A stretch of 64,000 bases of DNA from Cryobacterium sp. GrIS_2_6 (GCF_035984545.1 NZ_JAXCHP010000001.1:310001-374000), one strand, 5' to 3'. Counted from the first letter of the stretch, positions 34,013 through 43,724 are shown. Made by a program: numbers and translations. The notes: generated by a model not told the origin, from the sequence alone.

Positions 34013-35521
34013 ATGAGTGCCATGAGCGAAGTACCCGTTGTCCCGCACTGGATCGATGGCGCCGAGCGCGCCGGGGTGTCCGGCCGTACTTCTCCGGTTT
34101 TCGACCCGGCCCTCGGCACCATCACGAAAGACGTCCCCCTCGCCGACGCCGGCGAGATCGATGCCGCCGTCGCATCCGCCAAGGCCGCGTTCCCGGCCTG
34201 GCGCGACCTGTCGATCGCCAAGCGGCAATCGATCATCTTCACGTTTCGCGAACTGCTCAACGCCCGCAAGGGTGAGCTGGCCGAGATCCTCACGAGTGAA
34301 CACGGCAAGGTGATCTCCGACGCCCTCGGCGAGATCACGCGGGGGCTCGAGGTCGTCGAATTCGCCTGCGGCATCCCGCACCTGCTCAAAGGCGAATACT
34401 CCGAGAACGTCGCCACCGGCGTCGACGTGTACTCGACCCGCCAGGCCCTCGGCGTCGTAGGTGTCATCAGCCCGTTCAACTTCCCGGCCATGGTGCCGAT
34501 GTGGTTCTTCCCGATCGCCCTTGCGGCCGGCAACACGGTGATCCTCAAGCCGAGCGAGAAGGACCCGAGCGCCGCCATCTGGCTCGCCAGGCTGCTGAAG
34601 GAGTCCGGTCTTCCCGACGGGGTCTTCACGGTCCTGCACGGAGACAAGGTGGCCGTTGACGGGCTGCTGACACACCCCGACGTCAAGGCGATCTCCTTCG
34701 TGGGATCGACCCCGATCGCCCGCTACGTCTATGAGACCGGCACCCGGCACGGCAAACGGGTGCAGGCACTCGGTGGCGCGAAGAACCACATGCTCGTGCT
34801 CCCGGACGCCGACCTCGACCTCGTCGCGGACTCGGCGGTCAATGCCGGCTTCGGCAGTGCGGGGGAACGGTGCATGGCCATCAGCGTCGTCGTCGCGGTT
34901 GAGCCGGTCGCCCACGAGCTGGTCGGGAAGATCGTTTCCCGGATGACGGCCCTGACGGTCGGTGACGGGCGTCGCTCCTGCGACATGGGCCCGCTCATCA
35001 CGGAAGTTCACCGCGACAAGGTCGCAAGCTATATCGGGATCGCAGCGGATGACGGCGCGACGATCGTCGTGGACGGTCGCGGCGTCGAGGTCGACGGAGA
35101 CAAGAACGGTTTCTGGCTCGGCCCGACCCTGATCGACCACCTCCCTGTCAGTTCGAAGGTGTACACCGAGGAGATCTTCGGCCCGGTTCTCGGCATCGTC
35201 CGGGTCAGCACCTACGAGGAGGGTGTGGCGCTGATCAACGCCGGCGCCTTCGGCAACGGCACCGCGATCTTCACCAACGACGGCGGGGCCGCGCGCCGGT
35301 TCCAGAACGAGATCGAGGTCGGCATGATCGGCATCAACGTGCCGATCCCGGTCCCGGTCGCGTACTTCTCGTTCGGCGGCTGGAAGAACTCGCTCTTCGG
35401 CGACACCAAGGCCCACGGCGCAGAGGGCGTGCACTTCTTCACCCGCGGCAAGGCGATCACCAGCCGCTGGCTCGACCCGAGCCACGGCGGCATCAACCTG
35501 GGCTTCCCCCAGAACCGATAG
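34013..35521 (+). CDS. mmsA: Methylmalonate-semialdehyde dehydrogenase (CoA-acylating)
   Basis: CoA-dependent aldehyde dehydrogenase of valine and inositol breakdown. It turns methylmalonate semialdehyde into propionyl-CoA (or malonate semialdehyde into acetyl-CoA). The protein has about 502 residues. The MmsA-specific signs are PVVPHWIDGAERAG at the start, GVVGVISPFNFPAMVPMWFF (about 145-164), SFVGSTPIARYVYETG, and the catalytic C287 in GSAGERCMAISVV. The start may be ATG 34013 or 34022. No valine- or inositol-pathway partner is adjacent, and it is convergent with adhE. Confidence 0.92.
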   Translation: MSAMSEVPVVPHWIDGAERAGVSGRTSPVFDPALGTITKDVPLADAGEIDAAVASAKAAFPAWRDLSIAKRQSIIFTFRELLNARKGELAEILTSEHGKVISDALGEITRGLEVVEFACGIPHLLKGEYSENVATGVDVYSTRQALGVVGVISPFNFPAMVPMWFFPIALAAGNTVILKPSEKDPSAAIWLARLLKESGLPDGVFTVLHGDKVAVDGLLTHPDVKAISFVGSTPIARYVYETGTRHGKRVQALGGAKNHMLVLPDADLDLVADSAVNAGFGSAGERCMAISVVVAVEPVAHELVGKIVSRMTALTVGDGRRSCDMGPLITEVHRDKVASYIGIAADDGATIVVDGRGVEVDGDKNGFWLGPTLIDHLPVSSKVYTEEIFGPVLGIVRVSTYEEGVALINAGAFGNGTAIFTNDGGAARRFQNEIEVGMIGINVPIPVPVAYFSFGGWKNSLFGDTKAHGAEGVHFFTRGKAITSRWLDPSHGGINLGFPQNR

Positions 35522-35537
35522 CGCCGGTACACACGAA

Positions 35538-35563
35538 GGGCCCCGCACCGAAGTGCGGGGCCC
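35538..35563. terminator. Perfect hairpin between convergent mmsA and adhE
   Basis: GGGCCCCGCAC pairs perfectly with GTGCGGGGCCC around a CGAA loop. It lies 16 bp past the mmsA stop and 32 bp past the adhE stop, so it can serve both genes. There is no T-run on either side. Confidence 0.75.
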
Positions 35564-35595
35564 AACTGATCAGTACTGGTTCAGCAGGTGACGAC

Positions 35596-38325
35596 CTACT
35601 TGCCTGCCTTGCGGGCCGGCTTCTTGGCGTCCGTGTTGGACTCGGCGGCGGCCGCTGCGGCCGAACGACCGGCACGAACCTCTTCGAACGAGGTGCCGTA
35701 GTACGCGGCTTCCATGATGGTCTTCATGTCGGCGAGCATCGGCATCCGCGGGTTGGCCGGTGCGCACTGGTCGCCGTATGCACCCATGGCGAGCGAGTCG
35801 AGGCGACCGATGAAGTCTTCCTCCACGACACCCTGGGCCTGGAACGACGGCTTGATGTGCACGGCGTCTCGCAGCTTCTCAACGGCGGTCGCGTACGACT
35901 CGATGCCCTCTTCAGGAGTCGAGGCCGGCAGCCCCAGGTGCTTCGCGATCTGCTGGAACCGCTCGGGAGCGATGTAGGTCTCGTACTTGGGCCAGCTGGT
36001 CAGCTTGGTCGGGATCTTGCCGTTGTAGCGGATCACGTGCGGCAGGTAGGTTGCGTTCACTCGTCCGTGGATGAGGTGCATCTGCGCGCCGGTGACGTGA
36101 GCCATCGCGTGACAAATTCCGAGGAACGCGTTACCGAACGCCATGCCGGCGATCGAGGATGCGTTGTGCATCTTCTCGCGCGCCTTGATGACCTTGTCGT
36201 CGGTGCTGTTCTGCGTGCCGTTGACCGAGGTCTCGATGTTCTCGAAGATCAGCTTGATCGCGTGCAGGCACATGCCGTCGGTGAAGTCGTTCGCGTAGAC
36301 CGATACGTAGGCCTCTGTCGCGTGCGTCAGAGCGTCGAAGCCGGAGTCGGCGACGAGGAATGACGGCATTGCGGCGGTGAGCGCGGGGTCGATGATCGCG
36401 ACGTTTGGCAGGAGTGCGTAGTCCGCGAGCGGGTACTTGACTCCGGAGACCTCATCGGTGATGACCGCGAACGGCGTCATTTCCGAACCGGTACCCGAGG
36501 TGGTCGGGATGCAGACGAGCTGGGCCAGTTCGCCGAGGTCGGGGAACTTGAACGCGCGCTTGCGCACGTCGAAGAACTTTTCCTTCATGTCGGCGAATTC
36601 GATTTCGGGGTGTTCGTACAGGAGCCACATGACCTTCGCGGCGTCCATGGGCGAACCGCCACCGAGGGCGATGATCGTGTCGGGCTTGAAGGCCCGCATT
36701 TCCTCTGCACCCTTCTTGACCGCGGCGACGGTCGGCTCGGGGAGCACATTGTCGATGATCTGGAGGGACACGCGGTTTTCGCGGCGGTTGAGCACGTCGA
36801 GGATCTTGTCAACGAAGCCGAGCTTCGTCATGGTCGCATCGGTGACGATGGTGACACGTTCGACGTGGCGCATGTCCGCCAGGTAGCGGATGGCGTTCGG
36901 CTCGAAGTACGTCTTTGCGGGGACCTTGAACCACTGCAAGTTGTTGTTCCTTCGACCGATCCGCTTGATGTTGATGAGGTTGATGGCCGACACGTTGTTC
37001 GAAACGGAGTTGTGTCCGTACGAGCCACAGCCGAGCGTCAGCGAGGGGATGAAGGCGTTGTAGATGTCACCGATGCCACCGAGCGAGCTCGGGGCGTTAG
37101 TGATGATCCGGACAGCCTTGACGCGGATACCGAATTCCTCGATGATCGCCGGGTTCTCGCTGTGGATCGAGCCGGAGTGGCCGAGTCCGTCGAATTCCAC
37201 CATCTGCTCGGAGAGCGTGATGCCCTCTTCTGCGTCCTTGGCGTGCAGGACGGCGAGCACCGGGGCGAGCTTTTCGCGCGTCATCGGTTCCTGCGGTCCG
37301 ACGCTGCCGACCTCGACCATGATGATCGAGGTGTCTTCGGGAACGGTGAAGCCGGCCTGCTGTGCGATCCACACCGGCGACTTGCCGACGACGGAAGCGT
37401 TCAGCTTGGCGCCACCACAGTTCTCCGAGTGGGCCTGCACACCGAAGATGAACTCTTCGAGGAGGGTCTTCTCCGCCGGGGTCACGAGGTACGCGTGCAG
37501 CTTCTTGAATTCGACGAGGGCCTCTGCATAGAGCGGCTCTTCAATGATGACGGCCTGCTCGGAAGCGCAGATCATGCCGTAGTCGAAGGACTTCGAGAGC
37601 ACGACGTCGTTGACGGCACGCTTGAGCTTGGCGCTCTTCTCGATGAATGCCGGCACGTTTCCCGCACCGACGCCGAGGGCCGGCTTGCCGCAGGAATACG
37701 CGGCGCGGACCATGGCGTTGCCACCGGTCGCGAGGATGGTCGCAACACCGGGGTGGTTCATCAGGAGCGTGCTCGCCTCGAGGGAGGGAACTTCGATCCA
37801 CTGCACGCAGTTCTTGGGGGCGCCGGCGGCGATCGCCGCGTCGCGCACAATGCGGGCAGCTGCGACAGAAGACTGCTGGGCTCCCGGGTGGAAGCCGAAG
37901 ATGATCGGGTTGCGGGTCTTAATGGCGATAAGGGATTTGAAGATTGCAGTCGAGGTGGGGTTGGTCACCGGGGTGATACCTGCGATAACACCGACCGGCT
38001 CGGCGATTTCTGTAATTCCGGTAATGGCGTCGCGGCTGATAATGCCGACGGTCTTAAGATTCTGCATCGAGTTCGTGACGTGCTCGCACGCGAACAGGTT
38101 CTTCACGGCCTTGTCCTCGAATACGCCACGACCGGTTTCGGCTACTGCGTGGACGGCGAGCTCAGCATGTTTGCTGAGGGCCGCGACGGAGGCCTTTTTT
38201 ACGATGTGGTCGATCTGCTCTTGGGTGAAGTCAGCGTATTCGGTGAGCGCCTGCTGTGCTCCCTGAACGAGTGAGTCGATTTGGCTAGCAAGTGACTCAG
38301 TGACTGGTTTGTCCGTAATGGTCAT
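35596..38325 (-). CDS. adhE: Bifunctional acetaldehyde-CoA/alcohol dehydrogenase AdhE
   Basis: Fermentative enzyme that reduces acetyl-CoA to acetaldehyde and then ethanol. The protein has 909 residues. The N-terminal CoA-acylating aldehyde dehydrogenase half (about 15-450) has GVIAGITPVTNPTSTA and C253 in FDYGMICASEQAV. A linker leads to the C-terminal iron-dependent alcohol dehydrogenase half (about 460-880) with GGGSPMDAAKVMW, TTSGTGSEMTPFAV and the metal ligands in DSGFDALTHA and GICHAMAHVTGAQMHLIHG. The tail is Ala/Lys-rich (KKPARKAGK). AGAGGGG precedes the ATG. Full-length AdhE suggests fermentation or micro-oxic survival. Confidence 0.96.
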   Translation of the reverse strand: MTITDKPVTESLASQIDSLVQGAQQALTEYADFTQEQIDHIVKKASVAALSKHAELAVHAVAETGRGVFEDKAVKNLFACEHVTNSMQNLKTVGIISRDAITGITEIAEPVGVIAGITPVTNPTSTAIFKSLIAIKTRNPIIFGFHPGAQQSSVAAARIVRDAAIAAGAPKNCVQWIEVPSLEASTLLMNHPGVATILATGGNAMVRAAYSCGKPALGVGAGNVPAFIEKSAKLKRAVNDVVLSKSFDYGMICASEQAVIIEEPLYAEALVEFKKLHAYLVTPAEKTLLEEFIFGVQAHSENCGGAKLNASVVGKSPVWIAQQAGFTVPEDTSIIMVEVGSVGPQEPMTREKLAPVLAVLHAKDAEEGITLSEQMVEFDGLGHSGSIHSENPAIIEEFGIRVKAVRIITNAPSSLGGIGDIYNAFIPSLTLGCGSYGHNSVSNNVSAINLINIKRIGRRNNNLQWFKVPAKTYFEPNAIRYLADMRHVERVTIVTDATMTKLGFVDKILDVLNRRENRVSLQIIDNVLPEPTVAAVKKGAEEMRAFKPDTIIALGGGSPMDAAKVMWLLYEHPEIEFADMKEKFFDVRKRAFKFPDLGELAQLVCIPTTSGTGSEMTPFAVITDEVSGVKYPLADYALLPNVAIIDPALTAAMPSFLVADSGFDALTHATEAYVSVYANDFTDGMCLHAIKLIFENIETSVNGTQNSTDDKVIKAREKMHNASSIAGMAFGNAFLGICHAMAHVTGAQMHLIHGRVNATYLPHVIRYNGKIPTKLTSWPKYETYIAPERFQQIAKHLGLPASTPEEGIESYATAVEKLRDAVHIKPSFQAQGVVEEDFIGRLDSLAMGAYGDQCAPANPRMPMLADMKTIMEAAYYGTSFEEVRAGRSAAAAAAESNTDAKKPARKAGK

Positions 38326-38498
38326 GGTGCCCCTCTTCGGCGGCCCAACTTGGGCTTTTCGCCTCTTTAGGCAAGCTTACGACCCCGCGCCAAGGGACGC
38401 ATCTTTAACGATGGGCACGGTGCTGTCATTGGGACGTTTCAATTAAGCATTTTGGCTGATTAGCCGTCTGTTTCTCATCCGACGTGATCAGCTGGTCG

Positions 38499-38519
38499 AT
38501 TTCTACGATTCGTAGAAAT
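38499..38519. promoter_or_regulatory. Perfect 9+9 bp inverted repeat in the adhE-nifS gap
   Basis: ATTTCTACG and CGTAGAAAT are separated by ATT. The site is 23 bp past the nifS stop and about 174 bp before the adhE start. It could be an operator for adhE or a transcription end for nifS; the stem is AT-richer than the terminators here. The rest of the 216 bp gap shows no clear Rex-type site or other gene. Confidence 0.45.
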
Positions 38520-38541
38520 TCCGCAGATTCCACCGCCCGAT

Positions 38542-39687
38542 TCAGTGTCGGCCGAGACCTCGGATTGTCGCGACAGCGAGACCGGCGGCGCGGGCCGTTT
38601 CGGAGAGCTCTGCTCCGGTCGTCGACGAGGCAAGGGTGAACCGGACTGCGGTCTGGGCGACCTCCGCGGGAAGCCCCATGGCAGTGAGGGTGGGGGAGGG
38701 TTCGTCGCTGCCCGCCGCGCACGCCGAGCCGCTCGAGCAGACGATCCCGTGTCCCTCCAGCTCGAGCAGCACAGCCTCCCCGCTCGTGCCGGGGAACACG
38801 AAAGACGCTGTTCCCGGCAGGCGCTGCAGCGGATGCCCGGTGAGGCGTGCGCCCGGTGCTGCGCCGAGAACTTCTGCGATGAAGGTGTCGCGGAGGGCCG
38901 CGACCCGGGGAACATTCGATGCGCGTTCGATCTCGGCGAGCCGCAACGCTGTCGCGAGGGCGACGGCTCCGGCGACGTTCTCGGTGCCGCTCCGGTTGCC
39001 GCGCTCCTGGCCGCCGCCATGCTGGACGGGTTCGAGCGGCACCCGGCGGCGCAGGAAGAGTGCCCCCGTTCCCTGGGGCGCCCCGAGCTTGTGGCCGGAG
39101 ATGCTGAGTGCATCCACTCCGAGGCCGGCGACGGACAGTGGCAGCCAGCCGGCGGCCTGGACGGCGTCGGTGTGGAACGGGACGCCCTGGGCGCTGGCGA
39201 GCGCTGACAGATCTTTGATCGGCTGCACGGTGCCGACTTCGTTGCTGGCGTACTGCACCGAGACGAGGGTGGTGGCGGGGGTGAGCGCGCGGGCGAGCTC
39301 TGCCGGATCGACGAGACCCTGGGCATCCACCGGCAGCAGGGTCACGTCGAAGCCGTGCAACCGGTGCAGGTAGTCGCAGGATTCGAGGACCGCTTCGTGC
39401 TCGATCGCCGAAATGATCAGATGCCGGCCGCGCGGCGCGGCGAGGGCGATGCCCTTGATCGCGAGGTTGTCGGACTCGGTGCCGCCGCTCGTGAACAGCA
39501 CCTCGGCGGGTCGGCAGCCGAGAACGGCGGCGACCGTCGCGCGCGCGTCGGCGAGGGTGGCCGCCGCGGCCTCGCCGACCCGGTGGTGGCTCGAGGGATT
39601 GCCGAAGCCGGTGGTGAGCAACGGCCAGATCGCCTCGAGGACTTCGCGGCGCACGGGCGTCGTCGCTGCGTTGTCGAGGTAGATCAC
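38542..39687 (-). CDS. Cysteine desulfurase (NifS/IscS-like), NAD operon
   Basis: PLP enzyme that removes sulfur from cysteine for Fe-S clusters. The protein has 381 residues. It has the N-terminal YLDNAATTP, H97 in SAIEHEAV, the PLP lysine K200 in SISGHKLGAP and the persulfide-forming C323 in CSSGSACAAGSDEPSP. As the last gene after nadA-nadB-nadC it probably serves the [4Fe-4S] cluster of quinolinate synthase NadA, as known for nadABC-linked nifS genes. The gap to nadC is 56 bp and holds part of a heptamer repeat array. Confidence 0.93.
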   Translation of the reverse strand: MIYLDNAATTPVRREVLEAIWPLLTTGFGNPSSHHRVGEAAAATLADARATVAAVLGCRPAEVLFTSGGTESDNLAIKGIALAAPRGRHLIISAIEHEAVLESCDYLHRLHGFDVTLLPVDAQGLVDPAELARALTPATTLVSVQYASNEVGTVQPIKDLSALASAQGVPFHTDAVQAAGWLPLSVAGLGVDALSISGHKLGAPQGTGALFLRRRVPLEPVQHGGGQERGNRSGTENVAGAVALATALRLAEIERASNVPRVAALRDTFIAEVLGAAPGARLTGHPLQRLPGTASFVFPGTSGEAVLLELEGHGIVCSSGSACAAGSDEPSPTLTAMGLPAEVAQTAVRFTLASSTTGAELSETARAAGLAVATIRGLGRH

Positions 39688-39713
39688 TCCGGGCTCCTTG
39701 GGTGGATGCTGGT

Positions 39714-39748
39714 GGTCAGCGGTCAGCGGTCAGCGGTCGGCGGTCAGT
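39714..39748. repeat. Heptamer array GGTCAGC, five units
   Basis: Five 7 bp units of GGTCAGC (two with single changes) overlap the 3' end of nadC. On the gene strand the unit is GCTGACC, so TGA recurs every 7 bp and shows up in all three frames. Compare the GCTCAGN array at 20211-20269. Confidence 0.92.
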
Positions 39749-40628
39749 TCCGGACGGCGCCGTCGAGTTCGGTGCCGGCGAGCACGACGACGTCGAGGCC
39801 GAGGTCGAGGGAGCGCACGCTGTGGGTGAGCGCACCGACGGAGATGACGTCGACTCCGGATAACGCGATGGCCCGGACTGTGTCGAGGTTCACGCCGCCG
39901 CTCGCTTCGACGATGGCGCGTCCTGCGACCAGGCGCACGCCTTCCGCGAGCCGATCGGGGTCGAAGTTGTCAAGCATGATCGTGTCGACGCGGGCCGCGA
40001 GCACGGCTTCGATCTGGTCGATACGGTCCACTTCGACCTCGAGGTGGGTGGTGTGGGAGATCCGGTCGCGCACGAGCAAGAGCGCCTCGGTGAGGCCCAG
40101 GCCGCCGGACTGCAGGACGGCGAGATGGTTGTCCTTTGCCATCACCGCGTCGGAGAGGCTGAAGCGGTGGTTGTGGCCGCCGCCGTCGCGGACGGCGGTG
40201 CGTTCGAAGGCCCGCAGCCCCGGCGTGGTCTTGCGGGTGTCGACGATGCGGGCGCGGGTGCCGGCGGTCTCGGCGACGTACCGGGCAGTGAGCGTCGCTA
40301 TGCCGCTCATCCGCTGCACGAAGTTCAGGCCGATGCGTTCTGCCTGGAGGATGCCCCTGGCGGGGCCGGTGACTTCTGCGAGCACGTCGCCGGTCGCAAA
40401 GGGGGCGCCGTCGGTTGTGAGCAGCGTGACCGTGATGGCGGGGTCGGTGAGCCGGAAGGCGGATTCGAAGACGGCGCCGCCGCTGAAGACGCCGTGTTCG
40501 CGGGCGACGAGCCTCGCGGTCGCCGTGGCGTCGGCGGGGATGAGCACCTCGGAGGTCAGGTCGCCCCAGGGGGCGTCCTCGTCGAGTGCCGCGCGCACCA
40601 CGGTTTCGATGGCGGTGGTGCTCAGCAT
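39744..40628 (-). CDS. nadC: Nicotinate-nucleotide pyrophosphorylase (carboxylating)
   Basis: Converts quinolinate and PRPP to nicotinate mononucleotide. The protein has 294 residues with the QPRTase fold: an N-terminal domain (EDAPWGDLTSEVL, about 18-30), then NFVQRMSGIATLTARYV near 107-123, RIVDTRKTTPGLRAFER near 130-146 with the phosphate-binding residues, and GGGHNHRFSLSDAVMAKDNH near 152-171. The C-terminal barrel ends with EASGGVNLDTV and ISVGALTHS. Its ATG overlaps the nadB stop by 7 bp. Its 3' end lies in a heptamer array. Confidence 0.96.
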   Translation of the reverse strand: MLSTTAIETVVRAALDEDAPWGDLTSEVLIPADATATARLVAREHGVFSGGAVFESAFRLTDPAITVTLLTTDGAPFATGDVLAEVTGPARGILQAERIGLNFVQRMSGIATLTARYVAETAGTRARIVDTRKTTPGLRAFERTAVRDGGGHNHRFSLSDAVMAKDNHLAVLQSGGLGLTEALLLVRDRISHTTHLEVEVDRIDQIEAVLAARVDTIMLDNFDPDRLAEGVRLVAGRAIVEASGGVNLDTVRAIALSGVDVISVGALTHSVRSLDLGLDVVVLAGTELDGAVRN

Positions 40629-42331
40629 GCGATGGCCTCCTCGACCTCTCTGGTGCGTTCAGGGGATTCGAGGACGAGGAACGGATCGTCGGAATCGGCG
40701 GGTCGCACCCACTCCTGGCTGTGGGCCAGCTCCGGCTGGCTCTCGGGGAAATCGGCGCGGTAGTGCGCGCCCCGGGATTCCTCGCGGGCGAACGCGGAGG
40801 CCACGGCGACCCTCGCCAGGTCGAGCAGGTTGGCGTCTTCGACGGCGCGCACCCGGTCTGCCGGGGTCGCGTCCTGACCGGCGGGTGCCGGGTGCTTCCA
40901 GCCGGCGAGGGCAGCGGATGCCGCGGCGAGCCCGTCACCGTCGCGCAGCACACCGGCCGCGTCCCACATCAGGCGCTGGAGCTCGGCGCGGTCGACATGC
41001 GCGCCGGGTCCGTCGACGGCCCTGGCGGGAACGGTCGCGTCGGCCGTGCCGCTGGAGGCCGGCACCGACGGGAGGCGCCTGCCGTCGGCGTCGACCTGGC
41101 CGGTGCCGAGGGCACGCACGGCGCGGTCGGCGAAGACCGCGGCCTCCAACAGGGAGTTCGAGGCGAGGCGGTTGGCGCCGTGTGTCCCGGTTCTTGCGGT
41201 CTCGCCGACGGCGTAGAGGCCGGGCAGTGAGGTGCGGCCCCACAGGTCGGTGCTGACGCCACCCATCCAGTAGTGGGCCGCGGGTGCGACGGGGATGGGC
41301 TCGACGGCCCAGTCGATCCCGGCGGCGAGGCACGCGGCCGTGATCGTGGGGAAGCGGGTTTCGAGGAGTTCCCTGCCGAGGCCGGTCGCGTCGAGGAGCA
41401 CAGGTGTTCCGCCCTGGGCGGACATTTCGCGGGCGATGCTGCGGGCGACGATGTCGCGGGGGGCGAGTTCGGCTCCGGGGTGGATGGCGAGCATGAAGCG
41501 CTCGCCACGAGCGTTCAGGAGCACGGCGCCCTCGCCGCGAACCGCCTCGGAGACGAGCGGGGTTCCGGGCACCGCGAGGGCGGTCGGGTGGAACTGGTAG
41601 AACTCGAGGTCGGCGATCGCCGCGCCGGCGCGCCAGGCCGCTGCGACGCCGTCGCCGGTCGCGAGCGCCGGATTGGTGGTGTGCGGGAAGAGCGAGCCCG
41701 CCCCGCCGGTGGCGAGGATCACCGCGTCGGCGTCGACCCGGTGCACGAGCCCGTCCGGCCCGAGGAGGGAGGCGCCGGTCACCCGGTCGCCCGCGACCAG
41801 GAGGTCGACGAGCATGGTGTGCTCGCGGATCTGGACGCGCGGGATCCCCGGAGTCTGCTCCGAGCGGGCGGCCCGTTCGCGGACGGTCGAAACGAGTGCG
41901 GCTTCGATCGCGGCGCCGGTCGCGTCCCCGCCGGCGTGCAGCACCCGGGAGCGGGAGTGGGCGGCCTCCAGCCCGCGGGTGACGCCGGAGTCGTCCCTGT
42001 CGAAGTCGACGCCGAAGCGGATCAGGTCGCGGACCCTGGCCGGTCCTTCGCCGCAAAGCACCTCGACGGCCGCCGGGTCGCAGAGGCCTGCCCCGGCGCG
42101 AAGGGTGTCGAGGATGTGCAGGTCCACCGAGTCGTCGGGGAACATGGCTGCGGCGATGCCGCCCTGGGCGTAGCGGGTGTTGCTGTCCGGGAGTCCCTGC
42201 TTGGTGACCAGGGTGACGGAATGACCCGCGTCGGTCGCGCGCACCGCGGCGATCAGTCCGGCGAGGCCGCTCCCGATCACGAGGATCCGGAGCGACGGTG
42301 CGACGGGTGCGATCGGTGCTGCGGGCGTCAC
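40622..42331 (-). CDS. nadB: L-aspartate oxidase
   Basis: FAD enzyme that turns L-aspartate into iminoaspartate, the first step to quinolinate. I chose the GTG at 42331, which overlaps the nadA stop (GTGA) and gives about 569 residues beginning VTPAAPIAPVAPSLRILVIG. A longer frame upstream lies within nadA and is rejected. The FAD loop is GSGLAGLIAA (about 20-29). NTRYAQGGIAAAM, the active-site FYQFHPTAL and VSEAVRGEGA region, and HYWMGGVSTDLWGRT are all typical, and GANRLASNSLLEA binds FAD. It is coupled to nadA and nadC by overlapping stops and starts. Confidence 0.95.
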   Translation of the reverse strand: MTPAAPIAPVAPSLRILVIGSGLAGLIAAVRATDAGHSVTLVTKQGLPDSNTRYAQGGIAAAMFPDDSVDLHILDTLRAGAGLCDPAAVEVLCGEGPARVRDLIRFGVDFDRDDSGVTRGLEAAHSRSRVLHAGGDATGAAIEAALVSTVRERAARSEQTPGIPRVQIREHTMLVDLLVAGDRVTGASLLGPDGLVHRVDADAVILATGGAGSLFPHTTNPALATGDGVAAAWRAGAAIADLEFYQFHPTALAVPGTPLVSEAVRGEGAVLLNARGERFMLAIHPGAELAPRDIVARSIAREMSAQGGTPVLLDATGLGRELLETRFPTITAACLAAGIDWAVEPIPVAPAAHYWMGGVSTDLWGRTSLPGLYAVGETARTGTHGANRLASNSLLEAAVFADRAVRALGTGQVDADGRRLPSVPASSGTADATVPARAVDGPGAHVDRAELQRLMWDAAGVLRDGDGLAAASAALAGWKHPAPAGQDATPADRVRAVEDANLLDLARVAVASAFAREESRGAHYRADFPESQPELAHSQEWVRPADSDDPFLVLESPERTREVEEAIAC

Positions 42332-43680
42332 GCGCGTGCTCCGCTCACCGGTGCGCCGGCCGGCGTACCGGTCGTCGGCGCCCCGACGGGAGGACGCGCG
42401 GCAAGCATCCGCTCGAGGGCGACCCGGGCGTTCGTCGCGTCGGTCGCGGGGACCTCGATGCGGTTGAGCACGCCGGGCGGCTGCCCGGCATCGCCGACGA
42501 GGGCTTCCAGCACCCAGGCGAGATAGCCGGAGTGGATGCGGTACATCGTTGAGCACGGGCAGACGACGGGGTCGAGGCAGAAGATGGTGTGCTCGGGGTG
42601 CTCGGCCGCGAGGCGCTGCACGAGGTTGATCTCGGTGCCGATCGCGAACGTCGACCCGGCAGGGGCGGCCTCGATGGCCTTCTTGATGTAGTCGGTGGAG
42701 CCGTATTCGTCGGCGGCGTCGACGACCGCCATCGGGCACTCCGGGTGCACGATGACACGCACCCTGGGGTGCTCTGCACGGGCGCTGGTGATCTGGTCGA
42801 CGGTGAAGCGCTTGTGCACACTGCAGAATCCGTGCCACAGGATGACCTGGGCCGCCTCGAGTTCGGTCCCGGTGCTGCCGCCGAGTAGCTTGCGCGGGTT
42901 CCACATCGGCATCCGCTCGAGCGGGATGCCCATCGCCTTCGCTGTGTTGCGGCCGAGGTGCTGGTCGGGGAAGAAGAGCACCCGCTGGCCGCGTTCGAAT
43001 GCCCACTTCAGCACGGTCTCGGCGTTCGAGGAGGTGCAGACGATGCCGCCGTTGGCGCCGCAGAACGCTTTGAGGGCCGCCGAGGAATTCATATAGGTGA
43101 CAGGGATCACCGGGACCCGGCCGGAGGCGTCCGCCTCGGTTCCGTAGAGTTCTTCGAGCTGTTCCCAGCAGTCGGTGACCGAGTCGATGTCGGCCATGTC
43201 CGCCATCGAACAGCCGGCGGCGAGGTTGGGCAGGATGACCGCCTGGTCGGGCCCGGAGAGGAGGTCTGCGGTCTCGGCCATGAAGTGCACGCCGCAGAAG
43301 ACGATCGCCTCGGCGTCGGGGCGGCTCTTCGTCGCCTGCGCGAGCTGGAAGGAGTCACCGACGAAGTCGGCGTGCTCGAGGACCTCCGAGCGCTGGTAGA
43401 AGTGCCCGAGAATCACGACCCGGTCGCCGAGGGTGGCCCTGGCCGAGCGGATGCGCGCGTCGAGTTCCTCTGCGGAGGCGGTCCGGTAGCGCTCGGGCAG
43501 GGCGCCCTGGCGCGGTGACCCTGTCGGGAGGACATCGCCCATCGAGGACCCTGGGCCGTAGCCGGGGGTGCCGGAGTCGAATTCCCAGGGGCCTGCGGCC
43601 AGCTGCGGGCTGCAGGTGCTTCCGGGCGCGGTGCCCGTGCTGATCAGGCGAATGGTGCGGTCGACCGATGCGATGGTCAT
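42328..43680 (-). CDS. nadA: Quinolinate synthase
   Basis: [4Fe-4S] enzyme that condenses iminoaspartate with dihydroxyacetone phosphate to quinolinate. The protein has 450 residues, longer than E. coli NadA because of an N-terminal extension of about 60 residues and a Pro/Gly-rich tail. GHFYQRSEVLEHADFVGDS (about 92-110) and FCGVHFMAETADLL are family signatures. Probable cluster cysteines are C157 (AAGCSMAD), C215 (GIVCTSSNA) and C374 or C376 (PVVCPCSTM). GAGGAG precedes the ATG. It starts 44 bp after nrtR, in the same transcript by spacing. Confidence 0.95.
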   Translation of the reverse strand: MTIASVDRTIRLISTGTAPGSTCSPQLAAGPWEFDSGTPGYGPGSSMGDVLPTGSPRQGALPERYRTASAEELDARIRSARATLGDRVVILGHFYQRSEVLEHADFVGDSFQLAQATKSRPDAEAIVFCGVHFMAETADLLSGPDQAVILPNLAAGCSMADMADIDSVTDCWEQLEELYGTEADASGRVPVIPVTYMNSSAALKAFCGANGGIVCTSSNAETVLKWAFERGQRVLFFPDQHLGRNTAKAMGIPLERMPMWNPRKLLGGSTGTELEAAQVILWHGFCSVHKRFTVDQITSARAEHPRVRVIVHPECPMAVVDAADEYGSTDYIKKAIEAAPAGSTFAIGTEINLVQRLAAEHPEHTIFCLDPVVCPCSTMYRIHSGYLAWVLEALVGDAGQPPGVLNRIEVPATDATNARVALERMLAARPPVGAPTTGTPAGAPVSGARA

Positions 43681-43724
43681 GCTGTAACTCCTCGATTTTC
43701 ACAAAAAGCGTTGTACACGGTGAT

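Noticed and set aside
42332..43006. Extended N-terminus for nadB
   Set aside because: The extra part lies inside nadA in another frame and does not resemble aspartate oxidase; the GTG at 42331 overlaps the nadA stop.
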